Source: Endomicrobiia bacterium
Lineage (GTDB): Bacteria > Elusimicrobiota > Endomicrobiia > PHAN01
Direction: 5' to 3'
Length of the DNA stretch: 15,467 nt
NCBI GenBank assembly: GCA_030018875.1
Contig: JASEHK010000017.1
Coordinates: 1 to 15,467 of the forward strand
Part shown: one piece after another, positions 1 to 6,165 of the stretch
How the letters are laid out: the number at the start of each line of letters is the position of its first letter
Numbering within the stretch: position 1 is the stretch's first letter
Program-made: the position numbers and the translations under genes
Notes under the pieces: model-generated
The model's database searches: none
What the model was told of the DNA's origin: nothing
The model's input: only the letters and a program-made list of their open reading frames with translations

Positions 1-235
1 TGACTTCTTTGTATCTTGCAAAGTCAGTTTTTTTCAGATACTCCAAAAGTCTGCGACGCCGACCGATAATGCGCAAAAATCCATAACGCGAGCAGAGGTC
101 TTTGGGGAACTTCTTGAAGTGCTCGTTTAAGAGATTGATGCGTTCCGTGATGATGCCGATTTGAACCGCGGAAGAACCCGTGTCGGTGGGATGGACTTTG
201 AACTTTTCGATGATTGGCGCCTTCAATACTGCCAT
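1..235 (-). CDS. rpsO: 30S ribosomal protein S15, partial (C-terminus off the window)
   Basis: This is the start of S15, the small-subunit protein that binds the central domain of 16S rRNA and nucleates platform assembly. Seventy-eight complete codons are present against about 89 in the family, so the last ten or so residues lie outside the window. Family hallmarks are clear: HPTDTGSSAVQIGIIT near residues 15-30, LNEHFKKFPKD at about 40-50, and GRRRRLLEYL near 63-72. The ATG at 235-233 follows an exact AGGAGG at 240-245 with a 4-nt spacer, so the start is secure. The 148 bases separating it from the small membrane protein gene upstream (stop at 384) contain two adjacent hairpins and could be an autoregulatory leader. 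It may be co-transcribed with that gene from the promoter at 705-733. Confidence 0.95.
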   Translation of the reverse strand, partial: MAVLKAPIIEKFKVHPTDTGSSAVQIGIITERINLLNEHFKKFPKDLCSRYGFLRIIGRRRRLLEYLKKTDFARYKEV

Positions 236-282
236 ACTGCCTCCTGTTTTGTCGTCGCAGTGTTGCTTGCGAGCGATATGGA

Positions 283-316
283 CCTTGCGGTGGCAAGGAC
301 AGGTCGCGATCTGTCC
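283..316. repeat. Two adjacent hairpins in the rpsO leader
   Basis: CCTTGC-GGTG-GCAAGG (283-298) is a perfect 6-bp stem with a 4-nt loop. It abuts the near-perfect 20-nt palindrome GGACAGGTCGCGATCTGTCC (297-316), with only one wobble pair off symmetry. They share GG at 297-298, so the two stems cannot be fully formed together. They lie 48-81 nt upstream of the rpsO start codon. They could be an S15 autoregulatory leader, a dispersed palindromic (REP-like) element, or a weak terminator for the gene upstream. No long T-run follows on either strand. Confidence 0.55.
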
Positions 317-383
317 CTACGTTGTTAACCTTTGACGAATACCAAAGGCCGGCCGGCCCGCAGGCGCCGATGCCGAATTCTAT

Positions 384-665
384 TCATTTTCTCAAAAAAA
401 CAAAAATTATCGCCGTCATCGCTCCGACGGTGGTGGCAAACTGACCCATCCAGAAAACAAACATCCAGCGGATGAGGTCGGCGCGCATATTGGCCATATC
501 CACCCGCAACTTGGCTACATCGCCTTTAGTGGCGACCTCTTTCATCAGATCCTCGTCGCGTGTCTTCAAGGCCGCCTCAATGCCGTGGGCGATTTTTTCG
601 GCTTGTTTCTCCTCGAAAGCGCCCCTTAAAATCTCGTAAACTTCAAGCGTGTCAACGTAAGCCAC
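384..665 (-). CDS. Small coiled-coil protein with one C-terminal membrane helix (DUF1640/CCDC90-like)
   Basis: A 93-residue protein. Residues 1-35 form an amphipathic region with the pattern EEKQAEKIAHGIEAAL. Residues 40-65 are charged and heptad-like (KGDVAKLRVDMANMRADLIRW), and 66-91 form one hydrophobic helix ending FLRK. This order, a short helical head, a coiled coil and a C-terminal transmembrane anchor, matches the DUF1640/CCDC90-like small proteins of bacteria, whose function is not settled. The start is GTG at 665-663, preceded by an AGGGGG Shine-Dalgarno-type run; no better ATG exists in frame. A perfect consensus promoter lies upstream at 705-733, suggesting strong constitutive expression. 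The rpsO start is 148 nt further downstream on the same strand. The family assignment is by pattern and is moderately sure. Confidence 0.75.
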   Translation of the reverse strand: MAYVDTLEVYEILRGAFEEKQAEKIAHGIEAALKTRDEDLMKEVATKGDVAKLRVDMANMRADLIRWMFVFWMGQFATTVGAMTAIIFVFLRK

Positions 666-704
666 AAATCCCCCTTTTTAAGCATCCCCGCTGACTTGGG
701 TGGG

Positions 705-733
705 ATTATATCAAAGTGGTGGTGGTTTGTCAA
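705..733 (-). promoter_or_regulatory. Perfect sigma-70-type promoter
   Basis: On the minus strand TTGACA (733-728) and TATAAT (710-705) are separated by exactly 17 nt. A TGA directly before the -10 makes an extended element (TGATATAAT). Transcription should begin near 698, giving a leader of about 33 nt before the GTG at 665. It drives the small coiled-coil membrane protein gene and perhaps rpsO. Confidence 0.88.
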
Positions 734-775
734 AACTTTTTTTGTTCGCTTTATTCAAGTCAGCGCGTAATTCGC

Positions 776-791
776 TTTTTGTCATTCTGAA
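776..791 (+). repeat. TTTTTGTCATTCTGAA element
   Basis: The partner of the element at 15441-15456, in the same orientation, one base different. Both copies are intergenic. Confidence 0.4.
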
Positions 792-807
792 GGTAAAGAG
801 GGGTTAA

Positions 808-831
808 AAGAACGGTAGAAGGGTAGAACGG
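808..831 (+). repeat. 8-bp tandem array, three units
   Basis: The units are AAGAACGG, TAGAAGGG and TAGAACGG, followed by a decayed TGAGG. The consensus is TAGAANGG. A related array in the opposite orientation starts 50 bp downstream. Confidence 0.7.
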
Positions 832-881
832 TGAGGAATTAAAGATACGCGATTTTTTGATTTTGGGGTCAATATTCATAA

Positions 882-918
882 CCTCTCTACCTCTCTACCT
901 CTCTACCTTTCTACCTGC
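882..918 (-). repeat. 8-bp tandem array, four units, opposite orientation
   Basis: CCTCTCTA is repeated three times, followed by CCTTTCTA and a partial CCTGCC. On the minus strand the unit reads TAGAGAGG or TAGAAAGG, matching the TAGANNGG pattern of the array at 808-831 but inverted. Confidence 0.8.
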
Positions 919-935
919 CTTTATTATTTATATAA

Positions 936-1028
936 AAACTTGTTATCCCTCGGACACTCCCCCGACGTTACGTCGGGGTCGGGACAAGTTTCCCTCGGGA
1001 CATTCTCCGTTGTTACGGCGGATTTTTG
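936..1028. repeat. Nested inverted repeat with a degenerate direct copy
   Basis: The outer arms AAACTTGT (936-943) and ACAAGTTT (984-991) enclose an inner perfect palindrome, CCCCGACGT-T-ACGTCGGGG (960-978), so copy A can fold into one long hairpin. A second, decayed copy follows at 991-1028. It shares TCCCTCGG(G)ACA and GTTACG with copy A and keeps only a weak inner stem (CCGT-TGTT-ACGG). This looks like a small non-coding dispersed repeat (MITE- or REP-like). Genome-wide copy number cannot be judged from here. Confidence 0.7.
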
Positions 1029-1044
1029 ATTGCGCGAATGGCCT

Positions 1045-1072
1045 TTGAAAAGCTCTCCCATTTTGATAAAAT
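1045..1072 (+). promoter_or_regulatory. Promoter of the aroE-rlmB run, apparently leaderless
   Basis: TTGAAA (1045-1050), a 16-nt spacer, and TAAAAT (1067-1072) extended by TGA (1064-1066). Only 8 nt separate the -10 from the ATG at 1081 and no Shine-Dalgarno sequence precedes that ATG. Transcription should therefore start at or next to the start codon. The 12-mer TTTTGATAAAAT (1061-1072) recurs exactly in front of the thrC leader ORF. Confidence 0.7.
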
Positions 1073-1080
1073 GACCGATT

Positions 1081-1602
1081 ATGGACGCTCTCAAAATAAT
1101 AATCGGCGCGGCGCTTCTGGCTCTCGGCGCGGCATTTCTTTACAAACCTCCGTTGATTCTTTCGTTAAACTCTCTTATAAGGGAGCTCCTTGCAAACGAC
1201 AAGCGCGTGATTCTTTATCACAAAAAAATCGCGATATTTCTGATATCCCTCTCGTTCATCGCGCTTTATATGGGGACCCACTTCGAGAAAAGAGCGCGCG
1301 GCCCGGCGGCCGTAAATCCCTCGGCGGCTTCGAGAAAAAAAGACTCTTTTCAGGAGGCGCGTTTCGGCGCCGTGCGCGACTATTACGCCGGCAATTACCG
1401 TGAATCCCTCAAAAAAACGCTCAGAGTTTTGGCCGAGCGTCCCGACGAGGAATGGGCGATGATACATCTGGGAATAGTTTATGAAATGCTCGGCGAAAAC
1501 GAGCGGGCGCGAAAAGCGATGGAGAGGGCGGCGGCGAAATATCCGCAAAATAAAACAGCCGTCAGAAACCTCGAAATGTTCGGGAGCAACCCCAAAAGAT
1601 GA
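1081..1602 (+). CDS. Small membrane protein with C-terminal TPR-like repeats
   Basis: A 173-residue protein with two hydrophobic helices (about 4-21 and 49-66) joined by a basic loop, then a Ser/Ala/Lys-rich linker (70-92) and helical hairpins at about 94-165 with TPR spacing. Two stretches are typical TPR sequence: YYAGNYRESLKKTLRVLAERP and AMIHLGIVYEMLGENERARKAMERAAAKYP (about 126-155). TPRs bind protein partners, so this is probably an inner-membrane adaptor with its C-terminus on one face of the membrane; the partner is unknown. The start at 1081 sits immediately after an extended -10 element and lacks a Shine-Dalgarno sequence, suggesting leaderless translation. Its TGA overlaps the aroE ATG by 4 nt. 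I recognise no named family. Confidence 0.82.
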   Translation: MDALKIIIGAALLALGAAFLYKPPLILSLNSLIRELLANDKRVILYHKKIAIFLISLSFIALYMGTHFEKRARGPAAVNPSAASRKKDSFQEARFGAVRDYYAGNYRESLKKTLRVLAERPDEEWAMIHLGIVYEMLGENERARKAMERAAAKYPQNKTAVRNLEMFGSNPKR

Positions 1603-2501
1603 CGTCCTCCGTTGAAATACTCATAGAGTCCGCGCTAAAAAAAACCCGCGCGACGGGGAAGACCCGCCTCGTCGGAATATTCGGCAAACCCGTCGGACAC
1701 ACGCTGTCCCCGTCAATGCAAAACGCGGCATTCGAGGCCGCGGGGCTTGATTGGCATTACACGGCGTTCGAGGTGGAGCCGTCGGAATTGGGCAGGGCGG
1801 CGACGGCGATAAAAAAATACGGACTCGCCGGTGTAAACGTCACGGTGCCGCATAAGGAAAAAATAATAGAGTTTCTCGACGGCTCCGACGATTTCGCCGG
1901 CGAAATAGGCGCCGTCAATACGATAGCAAACGCCGGCGGACGGCTTATCGGACACAACACCGACGCCTGCGGTTTTCTGAGCTCCCTCGACGACGAGGGC
2001 TTCGCGCCCGAAGGAAAAATCGCGCTTATAATCGGCGCGGGCGGAGCGTCTCACGCCGTCGCGGCTGCCTTAAAATCGCGCGGGGCGGGCGATATATTCG
2101 TCTTCGATATCGTCGCCGAAAAGGCGCGGCGACTCGCGGAGAAGCTCGGCGTCAAAGCCGTCGGCTCGACGGCGGAAGCCGTCGGGACGGACTTGATAGT
2201 CAACGCATCGCCCGTCGGAATGAAAGAGGGCGATCCGAGTCCTTTGTCAAAATTGGATTCATTCTTTCGAATCGCGGGCAAAGACGGCTCGGGCGTCAAA
2301 AAAAACATTTTCGTTTACGATTTGGTTTACAATCGTAAAACGAAACTTTTGATGGAAGCCGAAGCCCTCGGATTAAAATCGGCCGGAGGACTCGGTATGT
2401 TGCTTCATCAGGGAGCGCGCGCCTTCGAAATATGGACGGGACAAGCGGCCCCGCTGGAAGCAATGAGAAAAAATCTTAAATCAGCAGTCGGCGGTCGGTA
2501 G
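1599..2501 (+). CDS. aroE: Shikimate dehydrogenase (NADP)
   Basis: Reduces 3-dehydroshikimate to shikimate with NADPH in aromatic amino acid synthesis, in the cytoplasm. The 300 residues carry the whole signature set: the shikimate-binding G33-H-T-L-S-P38 loop, the catalytic lysine K86 in NVTVPHK, N107-T108, the catalytic aspartate D122 in HNTD, the dinucleotide-binding GAGGASHAV loop at 146-154, NASPVGM near 202-208, YDLVY, and the C-terminal GGLGMLLHQGARAFEIWTG. The N-terminus is about 20 residues longer than the compact family form, and a basic insertion (about KDGSGVKK) precedes YDLVY. Translation is coupled to the upstream TPR gene by an ATGA overlap. The last codons (SAVGGR, stop) lie in a 7-bp imperfect tandem repeat that runs past the stop, so the 3' end may have been reshaped. 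Confidence 0.95.
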   Translation: MTSSVEILIESALKKTRATGKTRLVGIFGKPVGHTLSPSMQNAAFEAAGLDWHYTAFEVEPSELGRAATAIKKYGLAGVNVTVPHKEKIIEFLDGSDDFAGEIGAVNTIANAGGRLIGHNTDACGFLSSLDDEGFAPEGKIALIIGAGGASHAVAAALKSRGAGDIFVFDIVAEKARRLAEKLGVKAVGSTAEAVGTDLIVNASPVGMKEGDPSPLSKLDSFFRIAGKDGSGVKKNIFVYDLVYNRKTKLLMEAEALGLKSAGGLGMLLHQGARAFEIWTGQAAPLEAMRKNLKSAVGGR

Positions 2502-2505
2502 TCAG
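2485..2505 (+). repeat. 7-bp imperfect tandem repeat spanning the aroE stop codon
   Basis: CAGTCGG (2485-2491), CGGTCGG (2492-2498) and TAGTCAG (2499-2505). The first base triplet of the third unit is the aroE stop codon TAG. Confidence 0.6.
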
Positions 2506-2564
2506 GTGCCGGGGTTGTAATATATTCCTCGCCCTAACCCCTCGCTACTATCTACTTGTTTCGT

Positions 2565-2571
2565 AAGGAGG
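2565..2571 (+). promoter_or_regulatory. Shine-Dalgarno site fixing the yacL-like TTG start
   Basis: AAGGAGG ends 5 nt before the TTG at 2577. It is the strongest ribosome binding site in the plus-strand run and decides against the upstream in-frame TTG at 2556. Confidence 0.85.
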
Positions 2572-2576
2572 ACATT

Positions 2577-3557
2577 TTGCTTATCTGGTCATTAAGATTA
2601 TTCGCCGTCGTGGGCGGCGGAACCATAGGATATTTTCAGGTTGCCCGCAATATAAGGGGCGCGCTCGTCGGCGTAGCGATAGCGGCGGCCGTTGTCATTT
2701 TGGAGTACCTCGTCGAAAAAATAGCTCTCGATACGCTCATAGCCGCAATCGTCGGCGCCATACTCGGACTCATAGGAGCGAAACTTCTAGATTACACGGT
2801 TTTTCTGATAGAGAACCAGAAATTATACGAGATAATGAACGATTACTCGCTACTGATAAAGTTCGCGTTCGCGTATTTGGGAGTGACGCTCGCAGTGATG
2901 AAAAAAAACGAGCTCGACCTTCTCGACCGCGATATTCTGAAAAAAACTAAGAAGACCGGCGCGATGATTTATCTTTTGGACACATCGTCGGTAATAGACG
3001 GAAGAATCGCCGACGTCATCGCCACGAATTTCTTAACCGGAGTTCTGGGCGTCCCTAAGTTCATCCTCGAAGAACTCCAGACCCTGGCCGATTCGTCCGA
3101 CTCGATGAAACGCACGAGGGCAAGAAGAGGATTGAACATTATCGCGCAGATTCAGAAAGAGGCGCTCATCGCCGTAAAAATAATAGACAAGGATGCGCCG
3201 CAAGCGCGCGAGGTGGACCTGAAACTGATACAGTTGGCTAAGGACCTCGAAGCGCGGATAATAACGACGGACTTTAACCTCAATAAAATCGCGACGCTTC
3301 AGGGCATAGTCGTGCTGAACATCAACGATCTCTCCAACGCGCTCAAACCGGTGCATCTGCCGGGCGAAAAAATGCAGATTTACGTGGCGAAAGAGGGCAA
3401 AGAGCGGGAGCAGGGCATCGGTTTTCTCGACGACGGCACGATGGTGGTCGTCGAAGAGGGCAGGCGCCTGCTCGGACGCCGCGTCGAGTGCGCCGTGATA
3501 TCGCTTCTTCAGACATCTTCGGGCAGAATGATATTCGTCAAACCGTCGGAAAACTAA
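2577..3557 (+). CDS. PIN-TRAM domain membrane protein (YacL-like predicted ribonuclease)
   Basis: A 326-residue protein from the start chosen here. Four hydrophobic helices span about 5-105. A PIN nuclease domain follows (about 133-250) with its acidic set visible: D135 in LDTSSVIDGRI, E166 in ILEELQ, D214 in EVDLKLI and D232 in TTDFNLNK. A C-terminal TRAM RNA-binding domain covers about 256-318 (GEKMQIYVAKEGKEREQGIG and onward). This is the architecture of Bacillus YacL, a predicted membrane-bound RNase. The start should be TTG at 2577, because AAGGAGG (2565-2571) lies 5 nt before it; the in-frame TTG at 2556 would place that Shine-Dalgarno inside the gene and has none of its own. It sits just before ispD, as yacL does in Firmicutes. 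Confidence 0.9.
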   Translation: MLIWSLRLFAVVGGGTIGYFQVARNIRGALVGVAIAAAVVILEYLVEKIALDTLIAAIVGAILGLIGAKLLDYTVFLIENQKLYEIMNDYSLLIKFAFAYLGVTLAVMKKNELDLLDRDILKKTKKTGAMIYLLDTSSVIDGRIADVIATNFLTGVLGVPKFILEELQTLADSSDSMKRTRARRGLNIIAQIQKEALIAVKIIDKDAPQAREVDLKLIQLAKDLEARIITTDFNLNKIATLQGIVVLNINDLSNALKPVHLPGEKMQIYVAKEGKEREQGIGFLDDGTMVVVEEGRRLLGRRVECAVISLLQTSSGRMIFVKPSEN

Positions 3558-3564
3558 AGATAAA

Positions 3565-4293
3565 ATGACGCGGCAAGCCATTGCGAAGTCAAAGAAAAAC
3601 GTCTCGGCCATCGTCGTGGCGGCAGGGCGCGGAAAGCGGTTCGGCTCCATAAAACAGTTCGTCGAGCTCGGCGGAAAACCCGTTTACATGTGGTCGGTGG
3701 ACGCTCTGGCTATGTTGCCACAAGTGCGCGAAGTCATCGTGGCAGTGCCGCGCGGACTGTCGGACAGCATTCGTCTGAAATATCCGCGCGGCGGAAAAAT
3801 AAAATACGTCGCGGGCGGCAAAGAGCGTTGCGATTCCGTCAGAATCGCTCTGGCCGCCGCATCGCGCGACACGGAAATAATATTGGTCCACGACGCGGCG
3901 CGGCCGCTCGTGTCAAAAAAAATCATTCTGGCGGCCATACGGGCCGCCGCCCTCGGCGGGGCCGCCATCGCGGCGGTGCCGGCGACCGACACCGTAAAGA
4001 TATCCGCCGACGGCAAACTCGTTTCCAGGACGGTGCCGCGCTCAAGCGTGTTTCTGGCGCAAACGCCTCAGGTCTTCCGTCGAGAAATCATAATGAAGGC
4101 CTACGAAAAGCCCGACCCCTCCGCGACCGACGACTCATATCTCGTCGAGAACAGCGGAGTTCAGCCGGTATTAGTCGCCGGTTCTTACGAAAACTTCAAG
4201 ATAACGTCGCCGCGCGATTTGGACGCGGCGGAAACGATATTGAATGCCCGTCGCAAAATAAAATTTCCTGATATAAAGAAGAAAATAAAATGA
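3565..4293 (+). CDS. ispD: 2-C-methyl-D-erythritol 4-phosphate cytidylyltransferase
   Basis: Transfers CMP from CTP to MEP, giving CDP-ME in the non-mevalonate isoprenoid pathway. The 242 residues include the CTP-binding AAGRGKRFGSIKQF loop (19-32), which has Ile where PKQ is usual before K30; GGKERCDSVRIAL in place of the usual GGxxRxxSV; ILVHDAARPLV; VPATDTVK; LAQTPQVF; TDDSYLVE; and GSYENFKITSPRDLDAAE with its C-terminal substrate-binding lysine. Length is normal. The first 12 residues are a basic extension, so a slightly later start is possible, but the ATG at 3565 lies only 8 nt after the preceding stop and fits the compact run. Its TGA overlaps the ispF ATG by 4 nt. Pairing with ispF is typical, and the two are fused in some bacteria. 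Confidence 0.95.
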   Translation: MTRQAIAKSKKNVSAIVVAAGRGKRFGSIKQFVELGGKPVYMWSVDALAMLPQVREVIVAVPRGLSDSIRLKYPRGGKIKYVAGGKERCDSVRIALAAASRDTEIILVHDAARPLVSKKIILAAIRAAALGGAAIAAVPATDTVKISADGKLVSRTVPRSSVFLAQTPQVFRREIIMKAYEKPDPSATDDSYLVENSGVQPVLVAGSYENFKITSPRDLDAAETILNARRKIKFPDIKKKIK

Positions 4294-4757
4294 AGGTCGG
4301 ATTCGGCTACGACATACATCGTTTCAAAAAAGGCCGCCCGCTCATCATAGGCGGTGTGCGCATAAAATATCCCCGAGGGCTTGACGGCCATTCGGACGCC
4401 GACGTCCTGACGCATGCCGTAATGGACGCCATTCTGGGCGCCGCCGGACTCGGCGACATCGGACTGCTTTTTCCGAACTCGTCGCCGGAATACAAAGGCG
4501 CGTCGTCTCTGGCGCTTCTCGAAAAAGTCGCCGCGCTCGCCCGCAAACGAAAACTCAAAATAGTCAACATAGATTCCGTCGTCGTGGCCGAGGAGCCGAA
4601 GATATCCCCCTTTTACGCCGCAATGACGGCAAACATAGCGCGCGCAGCCGCAATAAAACCGTCAGCTGTCTCCATAAAAGCCACAACCAACGAACGGCTC
4701 GGCGCCGTCGGAAGCAAAAGGGGCGTGGCGGCGTTCGCCGTCTGCCTTCTTAAATAA
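4290..4757 (+). CDS. ispF: 2-C-methyl-D-erythritol 2,4-cyclodiphosphate synthase
   Basis: Cyclises CDP-ME 2-phosphate to MEcPP with loss of CMP, two steps after IspD. The 155 residues align with the E. coli enzyme without gaps over the first 70 positions. The metal ligands D8, H10 (GYDIHR) and H42 are present, as are the GHSDADVLTHAVMDAILGA segment and D56-I-G58. The C-terminal KATTNERLGAVG matches the usual ATTTEKLGFTG element. The normally FPDTD loop reads F61-P-N-S-S65, losing both acidic residues, and the following GADS is GASS. Since the remaining catalytic set is intact I expect an active enzyme, but this is an unusual loop. Its start overlaps the ispD stop (ATGA), and its stop directly abuts the next ATG. 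Confidence 0.94.
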   Translation: MKVGFGYDIHRFKKGRPLIIGGVRIKYPRGLDGHSDADVLTHAVMDAILGAAGLGDIGLLFPNSSPEYKGASSLALLEKVAALARKRKLKIVNIDSVVVAEEPKISPFYAAMTANIARAAAIKPSAVSIKATTNERLGAVGSKRGVAAFAVCLLK

Positions 4758-6161
4758 ATGCCCTCCCTCAATCCCATGAAACCCGCCACACCATCCAAAC
4801 ATTACGGACGGCCTTCGATTGCCGCGATTATATTGTTCGCCGCGCTCGCAGCGTCTCAAATCGTGGTTCACGACTGGTTCATAGACTCAAGAGTCAGGAG
4901 CGTTCAGCGCGCGCTGCACGAGCAGGTCGTCGCGTCGGAGGCGCCCGCGCCGATACAGTACCGCGTCTTCGTCCATTACATCGCCGAGGGACTTATGCGC
5001 GCGGGGCTTTCTTTTGAGTCCTCATTCGGCGCGATACGTTTCGTCTTCACATTTCTCGCCGCGTGGCTTTTTTATATCTTTCTTAAAACATGGTTCACGA
5101 CGGAGGCCTCGCTCATCGGAGTCCTGTGGCTTTTCGCCGCGCTGCCTTTCACTTACATAAGATATTACTTCCAGCCGATGGACACGCCGAATCTTTTTTT
5201 CTTCATCGCGGGACTCCTTGCGGCGAGACGCGGAAACTTCGCGGGGTTTCTGGCGATACTCGCAGTCGCCATGCTTAACCGCGAAACCGCGATACTTCTC
5301 GCCCCCGTATGGCTTTTTACGAATTGGGACGAAAGAAAAAACTCGGCGGTTGCCGTCGAGACTGCCGCGGCGGGAATACTGGGGGTAGGAATTTACGCGG
5401 TTTTAAGAAAAATATTCACGCTGAAACCCTATTACTCCGACCTGTTTTATCTTAATTCCAATTTCTTCGACGCGAGAACATATTTCTACGCCGCGATAAT
5501 ATTCGGGCCGTTCATATTTTACGCATTCAGTGATTTACCGTCGAAGCCGACATTTTTGAAAAGGGCGGCGCTCATCATCCCGTTTTTCGTCATAATACAT
5601 TATACGATGACGATAATGATAGAGCCCAGACTTTGGCTTCCGATGCTACCCGTAATCATAGCGCTCGGCTTGTGGTCAATGGTTCCGAAAACAATGCTGA
5701 TACCCGACGCAGAGACCGCCCCATCAAACAAAAACACTTCCAAAAGAAAAAACGCGGCGCTTTATTTTGCGCTGTTGGCGGTTTTTAGCGTTTTCTTCGC
5801 GGGCTTCTTTCTCTGGTACGAAAAAGCCCATCTGGGCGACAGACAAGACCACGAATTATCCGAAAAAATATTGACCGAGGCGTCGAGACTTTCAGGCGGC
5901 GGGTGGGACGAGGGGGCGGTGGAACAATTAAAAAGAGGGACGACACTTTTCCCTGCAAACGCGGAGTTTCACTACCGGCTGGCGCTCTCATACGCTTACC
6001 GCATATTCGACGAGAAAAAAGCTCTGGAGCATTTCCGAAAAACCCTGGAGCTCAGCCCTCGTCATCTCGACAGGGAGCGGGCTATGGCCGAGATATCGCG
6101 GATTGAATATCACTTGAAAAACAAGGGCGGCGAAATCGGCGCGACTCAAATCTCGCGTTAA
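4758..6161 (+). CDS. Polytopic membrane protein with C-terminal TPR-like domain (possible GT-C-type transferase)
   Basis: A 467-residue protein with about nine or ten hydrophobic helices (roughly 19-37, 91-110, 117-135, 146-187 as two, 198-216, 241-257, 268-287, 290-306 and 333-353). A first large loop (38-90) has acidic and aromatic residues, and a soluble tail (about 360-455) has TPR-like pairs (NAEFHYRLALSYAYRIFDEKKALEHF). The NRET at 174-177 after a helix and the EPRLWLP at 289-295 before a helix recall membrane proteins of the GT-C glycosyltransferase type that use polyprenyl-linked donors. I saw no definite catalytic motif, so the role remains open. The ATG directly follows the ispF stop with no spacer and no Shine-Dalgarno, implying coupled translation. 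It separates ispF from cysS, which lie close together in the classic cluster. Confidence 0.85.
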   Translation: MPSLNPMKPATPSKHYGRPSIAAIILFAALAASQIVVHDWFIDSRVRSVQRALHEQVVASEAPAPIQYRVFVHYIAEGLMRAGLSFESSFGAIRFVFTFLAAWLFYIFLKTWFTTEASLIGVLWLFAALPFTYIRYYFQPMDTPNLFFFIAGLLAARRGNFAGFLAILAVAMLNRETAILLAPVWLFTNWDERKNSAVAVETAAAGILGVGIYAVLRKIFTLKPYYSDLFYLNSNFFDARTYFYAAIIFGPFIFYAFSDLPSKPTFLKRAALIIPFFVIIHYTMTIMIEPRLWLPMLPVIIALGLWSMVPKTMLIPDAETAPSNKNTSKRKNAALYFALLAVFSVFFAGFFLWYEKAHLGDRQDHELSEKILTEASRLSGGGWDEGAVEQLKRGTTLFPANAEFHYRLALSYAYRIFDEKKALEHFRKTLELSPRHLDRERAMAEISRIEYHLKNKGGEIGATQISR

Positions 6162-6165
6162 ATTT

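Larger units (their letters stand above)
666..1080. other. Gene-free 415-bp stretch rich in repeats
   Basis: I see no gene here. The stretch separates divergent transcription units and holds the minus-strand promoter at 705-733, a TTTTTGTCATTCTGAA element at 776-791, two 8-bp tandem arrays (808-831 and 882-918), a nested inverted repeat (936-991) with a degenerate second copy (992-1028), and the plus-strand promoter at 1045-1072. Open frames crossing it translate the simple repeats and are not credible genes. Confidence 0.75.

Noticed and set aside
808..918. CRISPR-like repeats
   Set aside because: Units are only 8 bp and directly tandem, with no spacers and no cas genes in the window.
857..1048. 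A 63-codon plus-strand open frame in the gap before the TPR gene
   Set aside because: Its translation is the 8-bp array and the nested palindrome; it has no ribosome site and overlaps the promoter at 1045.
2556..2576. Earlier TTG start for the PIN-TRAM protein
   Set aside because: The AAGGAGG ribosome site lies inside this extension and sits correctly for the TTG at 2577.
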